DNA of 64,000 nucleotides from positions 57,506,619 to 57,570,618 of the forward strand of contig CP154955.1 of the NCBI GenBank assembly GCA_039621445.1, read 5' to 3'. The position numbers and the translations under genes were made by a program. This document shows, one piece after another, positions 20,190-31,679 of the stretch. Every line of letters starts with the position of its first letter. Within the stretch, counting starts at the first letter, position 1. Below the pieces are notes generated by a model. That model was not told the origin of the DNA. It was given only the letters and a program-made list of their open reading frames with translations, and searched no databases. The stretch is from Euglena gracilis (Eukaryota > Euglenida > Euglenophyceae > Euglenales).

Positions 20190-21290
20190 GGTCGGAGTTG
20201 GCTGACGATGCTGCTCCGACGTGGCGGCGTGGCTGACCGAGGGCGTTTGAAGACAAATTGTCTGACACGGGTTTGGGGTCAGGCTCACAATGTCTTTGTG
20301 CTTTGCCCTCGGTATCCCGTCTACGTTTTCCTTGAGGGAGTACGAGACACCTCGGGCTCCGCAATTTGCGATTGCGAGGCCAGATTGTGCACTAAAATTT
20401 GAGGGGCCGGGGAATTTTCTAAATCACCTTGGGCACCAAGTCTCTGATAGTGGGCTGTAGTAACATCCACCCCGCTCCACTGACTAATTTTGCAAACTTC
20501 TTCGGCAGAAAGGCCTAATTGTCTGTGTATACCGACACTCCTGCCCCTCTGGTGGAGTTGGGGGTACCCCCTTTTTGGTCAAAAATTCTTTGTTGATAGA
20601 AGCAATGGTATCTTCCTTAATGGCTTTATAGGGGGTTTTAACGTAATTAAAAGGGGGCTCCCAGGTTTCACAAAGAAACGTGTTGCTGCCACATAAGACA
20701 TGATCAAATGAAAGGGACTGATTTGGGGGCACTGGGGAATAGAGACAACTCTCTCCCACTTGTGATTTTTTGACTTTTACGTTTGACTTTTTATGTAGAG
20801 TGCCCCCCCCAACATGCTAGTGGTTCTTTGGACCTGTGCTAAATCAGATGATCTGTAGAAACAGAGGATTCGTGAACAGAAAATGAGTTGTGTACACAAT
20901 GCACACATACCCGAGAGCAGGGGGGACTGTACCAGCCCCAGGAGGATAGTGAGTGGATCCCAGAATGCACCATATTTCTCCAAATTTTGGTTTCAAAGCC
21001 TTTTTTAAGGTGCCAACATGGCATGGAACCTTAGGCCACCAAAGCCAGGGATCAAAAGCGTAGCACTATGTGCATTGTGTGCTTGGACCTTTAAGAATTG
21101 AAACAGTTTAATTAAAGCATCAACCACTTTGTCAGTGGTGGCTTCAGGGGAGGGTACCCCCGTTTCGTCCAAAATCACCCATAAGAGCATAAAGGCACTT
21201 AGTAACGCTTTAAACTGGGTTTATTCCCAGGAAATGGTTAATGGTTTATTTTGTCTTTGTTTCCCCAGAATTTTCCTGAGCAAATCATGT
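20190..21290 (-). mobile_element. DIRS-like fragment copy D: recombinase half only
   Basis: The segment is nearly identical, in the same orientation, to the recombinase half of copy A (8,200-9,300), including the same stops. It stops abruptly at about 21,290 (after CCTGAGCAAATCATG), where copy A continues into the methyltransferase-like block. The H-X-X-R box reads NSTRGAG, keeping the Arg but not the His. The missing RT half seems to lie inverted at 28,290-30,010. Confidence 0.75.
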
Positions 21291-22790
21291 GTGCATAGTC
21301 TACCCTACCAGGACTCAGTCTCTTAAGACATTAAAAGAACATAGGTCATGACAGGACTTTATTGAAAACAGCCAAGGCAATGTCGTGGAAGGCCGTTCAG
21401 GAAAAAAGGACAAACAGGACTAAAGGAGGTCAGCCGTTGAACCACTTATATCTTCTTCACACTGTGTGGTCAGTTGCTTGTCATCTTCAGCACGCTTCCT
21501 TTGGTATTCATGGCCGAAGTACACATTAACTTGTCATGCCTCCACAATCACCGACCAAGGAGATCTGTTCTTGAGCATTCAGAACCTCAATATGTATGCA
21601 AGATTTCCTTCACCTTTGTTGCACATCCTCCGCACCAAGGAACACTCTTTTACTCCCTCTCTACCGGCTACCCACCAAGGGGATGGGCACGTTGTGTACT
21701 ATGTGGCCATTATGCCCTGGCATTGTGTTCCATATACAATCTGGCTACAGCCGGGCTGTACACATTACAAAGCTAAAGCTCACACAAACAAATAATCTTG
21801 TGGTGATAACGAAATCTGAGCAATCTAAGTGGTTCCTAATTCAAGGTTACAAAGTTTAGAGTTTCGTGCGTTGTGATCCCTTCTATCAATTGTGGACGAA
21901 TACATTAATAATTAACAAGATGTACCAAAATAACAAAAAAAAGGGAAAAAAAGAAGAGGAAAATAAAAGAATTGTTGAGCGCTGAAGGATGCACAAAAAA
22001 ATTTACTTTTTGCACTTCGGGCTGGGCCCCCGGGGGGGGGGCACCCACTTTGGGACTTGGGGGAGGGGGGGGCGGGTCGGTCGGGGGGGGGGGGGGCGCC
22101 GAAGCGGGTTGGGTCCGAAGACGCTTTGTAAGGGCGATATCGCCGAAGCGGCTTGGGCATCCGATCCTTGTTGGTTAAAACATTTTGTCGCTATAGTGAC
22201 TTTGTCTGCATTCTGTAGTTCATGAAGCGAGCCTATTAACAATGCATATTTATTAGGTGTGATTCCATTGTTCGCATATGAGCTCTGCATTTCCGTTTAA
22301 AAAATTTCAAAAATTTATAAAAAATGTATTTAAAAAAAGGTCTGAAAATGACCAAAAAGGTAAGCAAAGGTAGGGGCTTAGAGGTGTATTGATGCGGATG
22401 TAGCTGCTTGCGCCCCTGAGACACATCGCATGTGCGTACATACTTTTTTTTGAGCAGATCATTGGTCGTGCGACCGTTAAACCCGTTCTGCTGCAAAATG
22501 TACGTCCCACACTCGCTTTTCCACTTATCCTTTCCTCCCGAGAAGCCCGAGGGGAGAGAAACAAAAAAATTTGCTTCCCTTTTCCTTTTTAATAGCAGAG
22601 CGCAAAGGCAAGGTGAATTCGGTGGACCCCCTTATATGTAAGTGACTTTTGTTACTTCGCGCTTTGTCAGAAAGAAAAAAATTCTGATTTCAAATGGATA
22701 ATGAACTCTCCACCCACGTCAACTTCAAAAAAAATCTTCTCTTTGATCGCTCCAAAAACCCACATATCGGAGAACTTCCACCAGCGACGA
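21291..22790. other. Intergenic, no gene seen; C/G-rich and inverted repeat segments
   Basis: Bases 22,025-22,100 are a G-run/C-run rich patch. Bases 22,500-22,610 recur inverted at about 25,385-25,510 (both contain a CCCTCGGGCTT core next to a GAAAAGGGAAGCAA stretch). Bases 21,650-21,770 are a diverged copy of the 7,720-7,860 repeat. No coding motif was found. Confidence 0.4.
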
Positions 22791-22799
22791 CGGACGTTA

Positions 22800-23490
22800 G
22801 GTTTGGTGGTTGCCGCATCCATGGTCTCAACATCTGATTTGGCACATGTCCAAAGAACCACCAGCATGTTGGGGGGGGGGGCGGGGGGGCACCCTCATAA
22901 AAATCAAAGGTAAAGGTCAAAAAATTCACAAGTGGGAGAAAGTTCTATCCCCACTGCCCCCAAATAAGTCCCTTTCAGTTTTATGCTGTCTTATGTGGCA
23001 GCAACACGTTTCTTTATGAAACCTGGGGGTCCCCTTTTAATTACGTTAAAACCCCTCAATAAAGCCATTTAAGCAGATACTTCTATCACCAAAAACTTTT
23101 TGGCCAAGATGGGGTACCCCCCCCAGTTGTGGGGACCGCACTCCACCAGAGGGGCATGGGTTGGTTTCATCAGAAAAATTGGGCCTTTCTGCCCAAGAAG
23201 TTTGTGAAATTAGTCAGTGGACGGGGTTGGTTGCACAGCCCATTTTCAAAGACTTGGTGCCCAAGGTGCTTTGGAGAATGCCCTGGCCCCCCAAATTTTA
23301 GTGCACAATCTGGCCTCGCAATGGCAAAGTGCAGAGCCCGAATTGTCTCGTACTCCCTCGAGGCAAGCCACCTCCTAACCCAGCGCACCAAAGCAACCAC
23401 AACAAACCGCCGGCGAGCAACGCATGGCCTCACAATGTCTTTGTGCTTCGCCCTTCCACCCCGTTCGGTTGCCTCGAGGGAGTACGAAAA
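22800..23490 (+). mobile_element. DIRS-like fragment copy E: recombinase C-terminal half
   Basis: On the + strand the segment matches the central and C-terminal recombinase part: KGKGQKIHKWEKVLSPLP at about 22,910, then HSTRG at about 23,140 (H-X-X-R box kept), then the terminal signature near 23,280-23,350. Several frameshifts and a long G run at 22,870 break the frame. Confidence 0.65.
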
Positions 23491-23499
23491 ATCATGCCA

Positions 23500-24229
23500 A
23501 ATCTCTTAAATGTCTGACACCCAACATTTCAAACTGAGAATTCACATCTTTCGCGTGATCATTGTTGGCGGTTTTTGGGAGGTTGCTACATTTTAAATGG
23601 AAAACGAAAAACAGCGCACCGGGGACACCGACTAGTCCCTTGCATTTTTTGGTGGTCGTGTCCAAAAAAAATCTGTCGCAAGGAGCAAGGGGACGACCAA
23701 GAGCAGAAAGGGTACCGTCGAGGACCTAAAGGCGAGCAAAAGCGATGCAGAAAACGCAAAAGGGTGGCCAAAGATTCGTGGGCAGCCGTGCGCCCTCACG
23801 GACGGCGGGGGAAGAAGTTGGGCTGCTCAATAGGTATTTGTGCTTCGCCGTCGTTGTGCCTTCCTCCCTTGCCAGTTTGCATTTAGGGATTGCAAGTGCA
23901 CAGCACAAGCCACCGCTTGCTCCTTTGCGTTGGTTAATGTTCTGGTGTCTGACTCTCTGGGGGCAAACCGAGGAAAGGACTTTTTAGCGCGAAGCAAACG
24001 CACCTTGCAAGGCCATGCCTTGTTCGCCGGCGGTGTTGCTTGGATTGCTTTGGTGTGTCGGGATGGGAAGGCCCGCTTAGTGCTGCCTAGCCCGTGTTGG
24101 CTGGCGATTTGATTCCGACGCAGTGACACGGCCTCTTGCCCCTGGCCCCTGGCACCGTGCCCTTGGGGTGTCCCCCCCCCTTGCCCCCATTTTCTGATGA
24201 ACAGGGCTTTTGAAGATAAATTTTCTTTA
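23500..24229. other. No intact gene; DIRS terminal-type remnants
   Basis: A terminal-type segment (TTTGTGCTTCGCC) occurs at 23,840, and a segment at 24,010-24,070 (GCCATGCCTTGTTCGCCGGC) also occurs at 20,112-20,135. These are pieces of retroelement ends. Nothing else is supported. Confidence 0.4.
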
Positions 24230-24500
24230 ACGGCTGGGGGTGGTTTAGCCTCACAAGGTCTTTGTGCTTCGCCCTCGGTGTGCCCCTCCTCCTCGGTCGG
24301 TTTTCCCCGAGGGAGTACGAGACACCTCGGGCTCCGCACTTTGCCGTTGTAAGACCTCATTGCGCACTGAAAACAAGGGGCTATGACATTTTCGAAGGCA
24401 CCCTGGGCAGCAAGTCTTTGACAATGGGCTGCAAAAGCCTCCACCCCCCTCCACTGACCAATTTTACAAACTTCTTGGGGACAAAGACCTTTTTTTTTGA
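24230..24500 (-). mobile_element. DIRS-like fragment copy F: terminal piece
   Basis: It contains the terminal signature (TTTGTGCTTCGCCCTCGGTG, then GAGACACCTCGGGCTCCGC) and the last recombinase codons (PLSKTCCPGCLRKC read on the - strand). It is cut near 24,500. Confidence 0.55.
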
Positions 24501-25849
24501 GTAAGCAAACTCAGCCCCTCGCGTTGGGTCTGCCCGCACCCCTGTTTGGGTACAAATTCGTTAGTTGTTGAAGCTTTGAAGATTCTGTGGCAGAATAGCC
24601 TTAAGTTTCGTGGATAACATGTTGATCGCGAACAGTCAAGACTACAAAGACACTACGGTGTTAATTAGGAATATGCACAAAGCACAGCATGCGAGACAGG
24701 ATTTTTTTGTGCTTTGTGCTCCAAATTCGTTAACCGTGATTGGGATCCACATCAGGTATCCTCGTACTATCTCCCTGAACCTGGGACTGTGCACGGCATC
24801 CCGAGCTGGCTTGGTCCAGAAGGGAAATCGGGCAGAGCCCTGGGAGGGGGATGTGTACCAGGCAGCCCTTCTGCCATGGCCCTGTGTACCAGGTGCAAAA
24901 CGCTACGGCCCACAAACTGGCTACGGGCGGACCGTACACAGTACTACGGTCAAAAACAAAAGTTTGGCGAATCAACTGGTTCCTAATTAAATATTAAAGG
25001 GTGTGGGTGATTTGCAATTTCACTTAGAATTTGTGGGCCAAGTCCATTTTGAAAAGAGATGTTCCCACCCGTATGTGTTTCATTTCGGCTTTTCGGCTTT
25101 TTTGCCATTTTTCTCACATTTGGCTGGCAAAACGGCTTTTTCGCCGTTTTGCCGGCGGCGAAACGGCTTTTTTGCCGTTTGGCCAGCGGCGAAACGACTT
25201 TTTTGCCGTTTTGCTGGCGGCGAAACGGCTTTTTTGCCGTTTTGCTAGCGGCGAAACGGCTTTTTTGCCGTTTTGCCAAAAAGCCCTTTGAAACAAATTG
25301 GCTCTTGATGGGTGGGAACGGAATGATATTATTTCTTTGAAAAAGCTCGAAGGAGCAAAAAGTACTTCCATACAAGGGACTGCGGTCCAAACTATCCTCT
25401 TTGCCTTTGTGCTTTGCAATCAAAAGGGAAAAGGGAAGCAATTTTTATTGTTACTGCCCCCTCGGGCTTTTCCGGAGAAAGGGATAAGCGGAAAAGAGAG
25501 GGCGGCCAACTGGCGAGGGCGGCCCTCATGTGGCCAGTTGTTTGGAATCGGCGCCGTCGAAAACCCCGACCAGCACTTATGGCCTACAGGGAGGTTTTAG
25601 TGAAATGAGAAGGGGACCCGCTGAGGACCTTCAAATCCCGTGTTCCCAAGCCGAGGTTGGAGGAATTGTTCAGCCGCTGAGCTCTGGGAAGCTTTTCTTT
25701 TTGAGGCAAGTTATAAACCTTGCCACAATCACATCAAATGACTTGCCTTGCTTATGCTTCCATTGGTTTTCCAGGGGATGCTCTTGTAGTGGACACTCGC
25801 TTCGCTAGAGGGGGGGTGCTCTACTATTTGGACCCTGCCCTTGTACAGG
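24501..25849. other. Intergenic with repeats; no gene seen
   Basis: Holds a copy of the 7,720-7,860 repeat at 24,800-24,980, the 31-bp minisatellite listed separately and the inverted partner of the 22,500 repeat at 25,385-25,510. No coding evidence. Confidence 0.4.
25125..25275. repeat. Minisatellite, about 31-bp unit, four to five copies
   Basis: The unit contains TTTTTTGCCGTTTTGC followed by GGCGGCGAAACGGC. Each unit can fold on itself because GCCGTTT pairs with AAACGGC, so the array could form a row of hairpins. Units differ by one to three bases. It encodes K/R-rich or F-rich repeats in all frames; a protein role is not supported. Confidence 0.85.
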
Positions 25850-25869
25850 GCACGCACTACTATTAGGGG

Positions 25870-26695
25870 TGGTTTACTTTGCAACAGCAACATTTCCGAG
25901 CTGAAAGTTGGTGTGGGGGGGTGAGGGACCCCAAACTTTTCCGGGTACCGACCAGAAAGACAGATGGACAAGGAGGGGCAGGGTTGTGCGCACCGCCATT
26001 CGGGCCTCGTCGAAATCCGTATCCATGGTCTCATCCCCCTCTCTGCTGGAATCCGGGGTGTCTTCCTCTAAACAGGATATCTTGAAACTGACTTTATGGC
26101 GGTTGAAGGAGTGACCCTTGTCACCACGATTCATACCGCGATTACGGAGGCCAGTGCCGGGAGAACGAGACCTTGGACACGTGGAAGAGTGGAGATCACT
26201 CGATCGGCAGAGCGAACACCAGGATTTGTGTCGTGATTCTGGGTAACGGGGGATCGGCTTCCCGATTTACCGTCAAACCATCGTGGTGAAGTGGTATCCT
26301 GTCGACCATGACCAGTGTATCAGGGGTTTACCGATGAGAATGACGATGAGGATCATCCGCTTCGGGAACGCGATCGCGCTGTATCGTGATACGAATGACG
26401 CTTCTTGGCAGGGGCACCGGGTGACCGAACCCGAGGGGTACCATGTTTCCGACCATCGTGGAACGGGGGCGGGGGCTAAGACCACCGGAACGGTGACCCG
26501 ATGACCGTGAATTGCCCGACTGGCGTGAAAACGCCGAGGAACCCGAACCCTGCGATGAATGTCGAGCGCCAAGGACTCTGAATACGCTTGCACGCTTCAA
26601 GATTAGGACATTCACGAGACGTATGTCCCGATTTATTGCACAAAAACCAAACGTTATCCGTGGTTTTGTCAGAACAACGCTGTGCAGAAACTTTT
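25870..26695 (-). pseudogene. Gypsy-like Gag remnant, reverse orientation
   Basis: Read on the - strand it has a zinc-knuckle-like segment at about 26,650-26,590 (FCAINRDIRLVNV is its shifted-frame shadow), an RS-type middle and an end with HKVSFKISCLEEDTPDSS and DEARMAVRT. The end matches the Gag at 840-1000 (VGFKISSIEEKD, EDRNAIRA). It is a second, broken copy of the Gypsy-like Gag. It abuts a DIRS fragment at about 26,695, so one inserted into or was recombined with the other. Confidence 0.65.
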
Positions 26696-26960
26696 CAATT
26701 TCAGACCAGGGAGGAATTAGCATATAATCCCCAAAAATTGTCCGGTGGACATTGCAATGCATCCAGCCCTGAGGCTTCCCAGTGGGGCCACCTGGCTACA
26801 AATTGTGGAAGCTTTTTGTTGCCTTGGGTGGCAAACAAATCTGTTTTGAGTTTGTAAAATCTTTGATCTGCTTTTTTAACGATTGGAATAACTGGGGGGT
26901 CCACGAAGTAATCCCCCCTGTCCACTTCCCACCTGCTTCTGGGGTCTGCAAGGCAGTGGC
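26695..26960 (-). mobile_element. DIRS-like fragment copy G: RNase H end and methyltransferase-like start
   Basis: The - strand reads CLADPRSRWEVDRGDYFVD (about 26,940) and continues towards ALQCPPDNFWGLYAN at about 26,720, where the NPP motif begins, then breaks into the Gag remnant. At about 26,960 it meets a recombinase fragment running the other way. Confidence 0.6.
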
Positions 26961-26964
26961 TCCT

Positions 26965-27840
26965 TCTTTGTGATTTGCTGAGGCAAATCTTGGAGTGGAA
27001 ACAAGTACAAAACATATCCATTGAATATTTCCTTGGGAGAAAATTCAGTTTAAACCGCTATCAAACTGCTTTCACGCTTTTATGGTTTTTTTCTCTCTAG
27101 AGAAAACGGGTATACCCCCCCCCCCCTCAAGCCACCACAGACAAAGTGGCTGACACTTTTACCCCATCATTCCAATTTTCCGAGGCTCAGGCCCGTAACA
27201 CATACAGTGCTGTGCTTTTGATCCCAGGGTTTGGCGGATTTTTTTTATTATTGCCTTTTATCCCCGTACAACGAAAACTGGAACAAAATCTTGAAAAGTA
27301 TGGGACATTCTGGGTTCCCCTCTAATCCTCCTGGGGCTGGCCAAATCTCCCCTTCCTTCTGATCTTTTTACACTGTTCATTGATCTCATTCTTTGCTCTC
27401 AAGTCCTCCGTTTGCATTAACCTTCCGATTTAGTACAGGTCAAACGTACAACCAGTGTGTTGGATGGGGCTCCCTATTTCAAAATTATGCGCAAAGGCCA
27501 GAAGTTCCACAAGTGGGAGAGGTTTGTGTCAATACCCAACTGTCCCCAAATCTTCACTTAGTGATGTCTTATGTGGCTGCTACACGTTTATTCGTCAGAC
27601 CTGGAAGTCCCCATTTAATTCACCAAAACCCCCCATATAAAGCCATCAGGGCAGACACAGTTGCTTCAATAACAATAAACTTTTGGCCAAGAACGGGGTA
27701 TCCCCCAGGTGTGCTGGGCCAACTCCACCAGATGGGCATGGGTTGTTTTCATCAAAACATTCTGCCCAAAAAGTTTGTGAAATTGGCCAATGGAGGGGGG
27801 TAGAGGCTTTTAGAGCCCTTGCCAACGACTTCACGCCAAA
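26965..27840 (+). mobile_element. DIRS-like fragment: tyrosine recombinase N-terminal to C-terminal
   Basis: On the + strand LRQILEWKQVQ (about 26,975), NRYQTAFTLLW (about 27,055), EAQARNTYSAVLLIPGFGG (about 27,190) and ILPKKFVKLANGGG (about 27,780) match the recombinase of copy C (LKSYQSAFALLW, QARNAYSAMLLIPGFGG). The frame breaks several times. It is head to head with the - strand RNase H fragment, so the two were rearranged. Confidence 0.65.
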
Positions 27841-28289
27841 AGCGTTTTAGAAAATGCCCTGGCCCCACAAATTTCAGTGCACAATCAGGGCTCACCAGAG
27901 CAAAGTGCGGATCCCGAGGTGCCTCGTACTTTCTCGAGTAAAACCTAGAAGGGAGGAAGGGACACCGAGGGCGAATCGCAAAGACCTTGTGAGCCCGACC
28001 CCCCCACCCGTAAAAGAACGTTAGTGTTCAAAGCCCTCGGTCAGAAAATGGTGGCCAGGGGAACAGGGGAAGGAAGAGTGTGGAACCCCCCAAAATTTTT
28101 CTTTTCCAAGGGCCCAAGCCCCAGGGGACCCAGGGGTGCAATGTCCAACACCCTCAGCCAAGCCCCCCCAAAACAATCTTATCCATGAAATAAATTCCGT
28201 GGAGGAAACATGGGGAGACACCCCCCTCCATCAAAGGTTGCAAAGGAGCCGCAAATGGTGAACAAAAAATGCTCCAAAAACAACATGTC
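27841..28289. other. DIRS terminal remnants and unassigned sequence
   Basis: Bases 27,890-28,010 hold the terminal signature in reverse orientation (AAAGTGCGGATCCCGAGG, then GGGACACCGAGGGCG), the expected 3' end of the preceding + strand recombinase. The rest to 28,289 is unassigned; it may be ORF1-related sequence of the following copy. Confidence 0.4.
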
Positions 28290-30012
28290 ACCTTTCAGGG
28301 ATGGCTTTCAACACCCTGCTGGGTAAGCCCACCAAAATTGTCCATCCACCCAACATCCAGCAATTTGGAACCTACACCAAGAAAACAAAAGAAGCAGGTC
28401 ACGAAAAATCTGGTTCCGTAAAGAGGGTGACGGATTCAACCACCAGCACCTGATCCCCTGGGCTTTTACTTCAAAAGAGGGGGGCAGACAAAATGGAGAT
28501 TAATAAGGAATTGCAGGGAATTAAATCAAATGTTCAATCAAAGCACATTTTTCAGCGTTTTAAAAAGGCCACTCGGCAGCAAAAATAGACCAAAAGAACG
28601 CTTTCTTCCACACCTCAGTGAGCCGCGCCATAAGGCCATCCCTAAGACATCAGGTGGAGCTGCAGACCTGGGATTTCCAGGCATGCTGCTTTGGCCTGAA
28701 TGTAATGCCCCAAGTTCTCATGTCAGTAATGAAGACATTCGGAAAGCTGTGGAGGAAAAGGGGAATCCAAATTCCTATTTACCTGGACGACATTTTACTG
28801 GTTTCCCCAACAGAAAACACCTTACAAAATAACCTGAACACAGTGGTCAGGGATTTAATCAAATCTTGTATCAAAATTAACGTAAAAAGTCTACCATACA
28901 GCCCACTCAAGTGGTAACGCATCTGGGTTTTCAACTAAACTTCAAAGAAGGAAAGTTACAGGTGCCTACCCAAAAATAAAGCAGAAGAAAGGAGCTGAAA
29001 AAATTGTGAAAAATGATTACATGTCAAAACGTCAATTGGCCTCCATGTTAGACCAATTGATGCAACCTAACGGCCCTGGCGTTTCTAAGGGCCTTTACGG
29101 ATGAAATAACAATTTTTTGGTGGAAAATTACACAGCCCCCTGGGACTCAAAACACCCCATTTCACAAAGAATAAAAGACCAATTAAGAGAACTCAAAATT
29201 ATGCTGGACACCTGGGGGGAAAGACCCTTCACCCAAAGTGCAATTAGGGAGTTGCGTTCAGACAGCCTCACCCATGCCTGGGTAGGGCTTGACATTCGAG
29301 CAGCCAAAATTGTGCAGGAATTTTGCTGGGGAAAATCCATTTTGCACATATATGGAAAATAATTATGTGCAGCATTAAGCACAGTGCAAAGCCTCAGCCA
29401 GCCAGGAGAAACGGTACCTCTCTTAGTGGACAATCAAGTAATTTACTAAGTAATTACTTAACAAAAGGCGAGGGGGCAGAAAAGCTTCAATTCCATATGA
29501 AGGCTCTTTTTCAAATGGTGCATGATACACAACATATACCTACAAGTAAAGTGCGTCCCTTCAGATGAATGCCTAGCAGACCCCATAAGCAGGTGGGAAT
29601 TGGACAGGGGGGATTATTCCCTGGACCCCCAACTTTTTCAGTGGCTGAGGCAGCAGTTCAAAAGTTGCAAGTGGGGACACCTGGCCGCAAAATTGGGCAT
29701 TTTTTTGTTGCCTGGTGAGGCAAAATGGTTTGTTTTGAGGCTTATGTAAACTACAGCGGTGGATGCCTTACAATGTCCACTGGACAACATGGGGGATCTT
29801 TATGTAAACCCCCCCTGGTCTGTAATTCAAAATGTTCTACCCAGATTAAAAATGTTTCCACAGGCCAAAGTTTTGATGGTCACCCCCTACTGGGATTCAG
29901 CCACATGGTGTCCCCAGTTAATAAAAATGAAAGTACCAGGGACCCCCTGCCTTAAAATCACCCCCTATCAGGGTATGTTTACCAATTGCAGGGGTGAAAG
30001 AAGGCCACCCCC
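28290..30012 (+). mobile_element. DIRS-like fragment copy H: RT, RNase H and methyltransferase-like half
   Basis: On the + strand: DFQACCFGLNVMPQ and IYLDDILLVSP at 28,660-28,805 (polymerase), LRELKIMLDTWGERP to RAAKIVQEF at 29,170-29,330 (RNase H entry), PISRWELDRGDYSLDP at about 29,585, then VNPPWSVIQN at about 29,808 and FTNCRGERRPPPRW near 29,980. It is nearly identical to the inverted complement of copy A (9,330-11,070), with shared frameshifts, and is cut at about 30,012, within about seven bases of where fragment D begins when mapped onto copy A. Confidence 0.75.
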
Positions 30013-30479
30013 CAGGTGGCCCCCATGGGGTTTCACCTGCGGCAGCCGCAGGCTACTCACACCAGCCCGCCGTATTACTTGAAGGTGCTGTTCTCCCTGT
30101 TTTCAGCAACGTGGAAGCACAACTCCTTGCCATACCGCCGCATGGGATTCCCTTCCTGCTGCCCCTTAGGCACATTGCTTCCAATTCTCCCCTTTTTTGT
30201 CTCCTTCCGGTATTTCTTAGGGGTGGACCTATCCCAAGCAAATTGGGGTCGACGGTGGCGGGGCGAACCGAATTCACCGACCATTGGCGCAGCCTGTTGG
30301 ATTTGGAGGTCCTCGGGCTATGCTATGCTACAGCAGGAGGGGGATGGACACAGGGCGGCGCGCGGAAAATGGGCAAGGCCCATCTTCAATATAGCGTGTG
30401 TGAGCGAGGCAGGGGCATGGCGCGGTTCTGGCTGCCCACGCATGGGGTTGAGGGGCGGTGGCGGGTGGGTGGCGGGTGT

Positions 30480-30510
<31 letters not shown>

Positions 30511-31517
30511 AGTGTTGTTGCCGTTTTTTTTGTTGTGGTTGTTATTGTTGGAGCTTTTGTTATCCATCCGTTGTTGCAACAACAACGGTGGTGGGGCGAA
30601 CCGAGTCCACCGACCAGTGGCACAGCCTACTGGATTTGACGAGTTCAGGGGAGTGAGGCTAAATACAGAAGAAAGAGTCCGTGCGAGGTGCGGGGGAAGG
30701 TAAGAGGGGTGAGCTTAGCGAATAGATCTCGACATGATGTGAGTGCAGAGGCGGTTTGTAATCCTGTTCTCGACCACCGCAATTCTGATTGGTCGTTGAG
30801 CTCTGCGTCGTCGAGCTTGCGAGAGCAAGACGTGTCTTGCCCAACGCTTATCCACCGACTGGTTCTGTATTTGAGATCTGGATTGGGTGCACGGGCCATT
30901 CGTTTCCCACTCCACCAGGTGCGCGTTAGGATTTCAGGTGCTTGAAGGGGTTGTATGGTGGACCTGGCTGGCCCTTGGCTTGAGGTACCTCGCGGGGGTC
31001 CAGCCCCCCTTCGATTGTGTGTGACTTCTGCACCTCCATGGTGGACGTGCGGAGAGAGTTCTCAGCTTTTGGTATTCGATTTCGGGTGTTTGGTGGTGGT
31101 GCTCAGCCTCGGAGCTATGAAGGACAGTAGGGTTTATGAGATTCAGGGAGGCTATGGTCAGCGAGCTCCGTTATTACCTATCTTTTTTTACCTATCCGAT
31201 CCTACACCTCAAAAACGCGAATAAAATTAAGAAATGGGTTTGCTAATAATGGGAAAAAGCCGAGGAACTTGAAGGAAGGACAAAATTTGTACCAGAATAT
31301 TTTCTCTGGGTACACTGGTCAGCTTCCTTCCTGCGCACAAGAGGAAAAACATTCTCAAGCTGATCCATTTATGCATAAATGGGGGGGTAAAAAAAGCCAC
31401 TTGGTGTGGACTTCTCCTGCAAGTGGATTTTTTTTTACCGGGAAACTTGGTCAGCTTTCCATGACCCATTACCCCCCCTTGTGGTTTGCTCGTAGGCCTC
31501 CAACTCCTCTTTCGTCA
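30013..31517. other. Intergenic upstream of the long gene; microsatellite and repeats
   Basis: No coding sequence is supported. Two inverted copies of the 19,365 motif lie at about 30,253-30,305 and 30,590-30,640, and a GT microsatellite lies at 30,476-30,511. Promoter elements cannot be recognised; euglenid promoters have no known consensus that I could apply. Confidence 0.45.
30476..30511. repeat. GT microsatellite
   Basis: About 17 GT dinucleotides with one TT interruption. Confidence 0.95.
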
Positions 31518-31533
31518 GGAGGTGACAGTGACA
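31495..31533 (+). promoter_or_regulatory. Candidate spliced-leader acceptor and 5' leader
   Basis: A pyrimidine-rich tract (CTCCAACTCCTCTTTCGTCAG) ends in an AG at 31,517-31,518, only 15 bases before the ATG of the long gene. In euglenids a short spliced leader is joined to such an AG. A normal cis acceptor of an upstream non-coding exon would look the same, and no leader RNA gene is in the window. Confidence 0.4.
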
Positions 31534-31679
31534 ATGGGACCTCCAAAGCTTATAACAGGGTCCCTCATGGGGTTATTCCTTGCCATGATGTTAAGCCATG
31601 CATTTGTTGATTTGAAGTTCTGGGCGTTGCTTGCTCGCAATGCTGCAATGAGTGACATTCCAGCACCTGTGCCTCAAAG
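31534..31679 (+). CDS. Exon 1: start and signal-anchor helix
   Basis: The ATG opens a 48-codon exon with a hydrophobic stretch (residues about 8-22, GSLMGLFLAMMLSHAFV) after a short basic N-terminus, as in type II membrane glycosyltransferases. It ends in phase 2 at GTGTTC; the 50-bp GT-AG intron that follows ends in a T-rich tract and CAG. Joining restores an Arg codon and reads straight into the next exon. Confidence 0.65.

Noticed and set aside
30318-30623. Thr/His-rich frames over the GT microsatellite
   Set aside because: Pure translation of a simple repeat.
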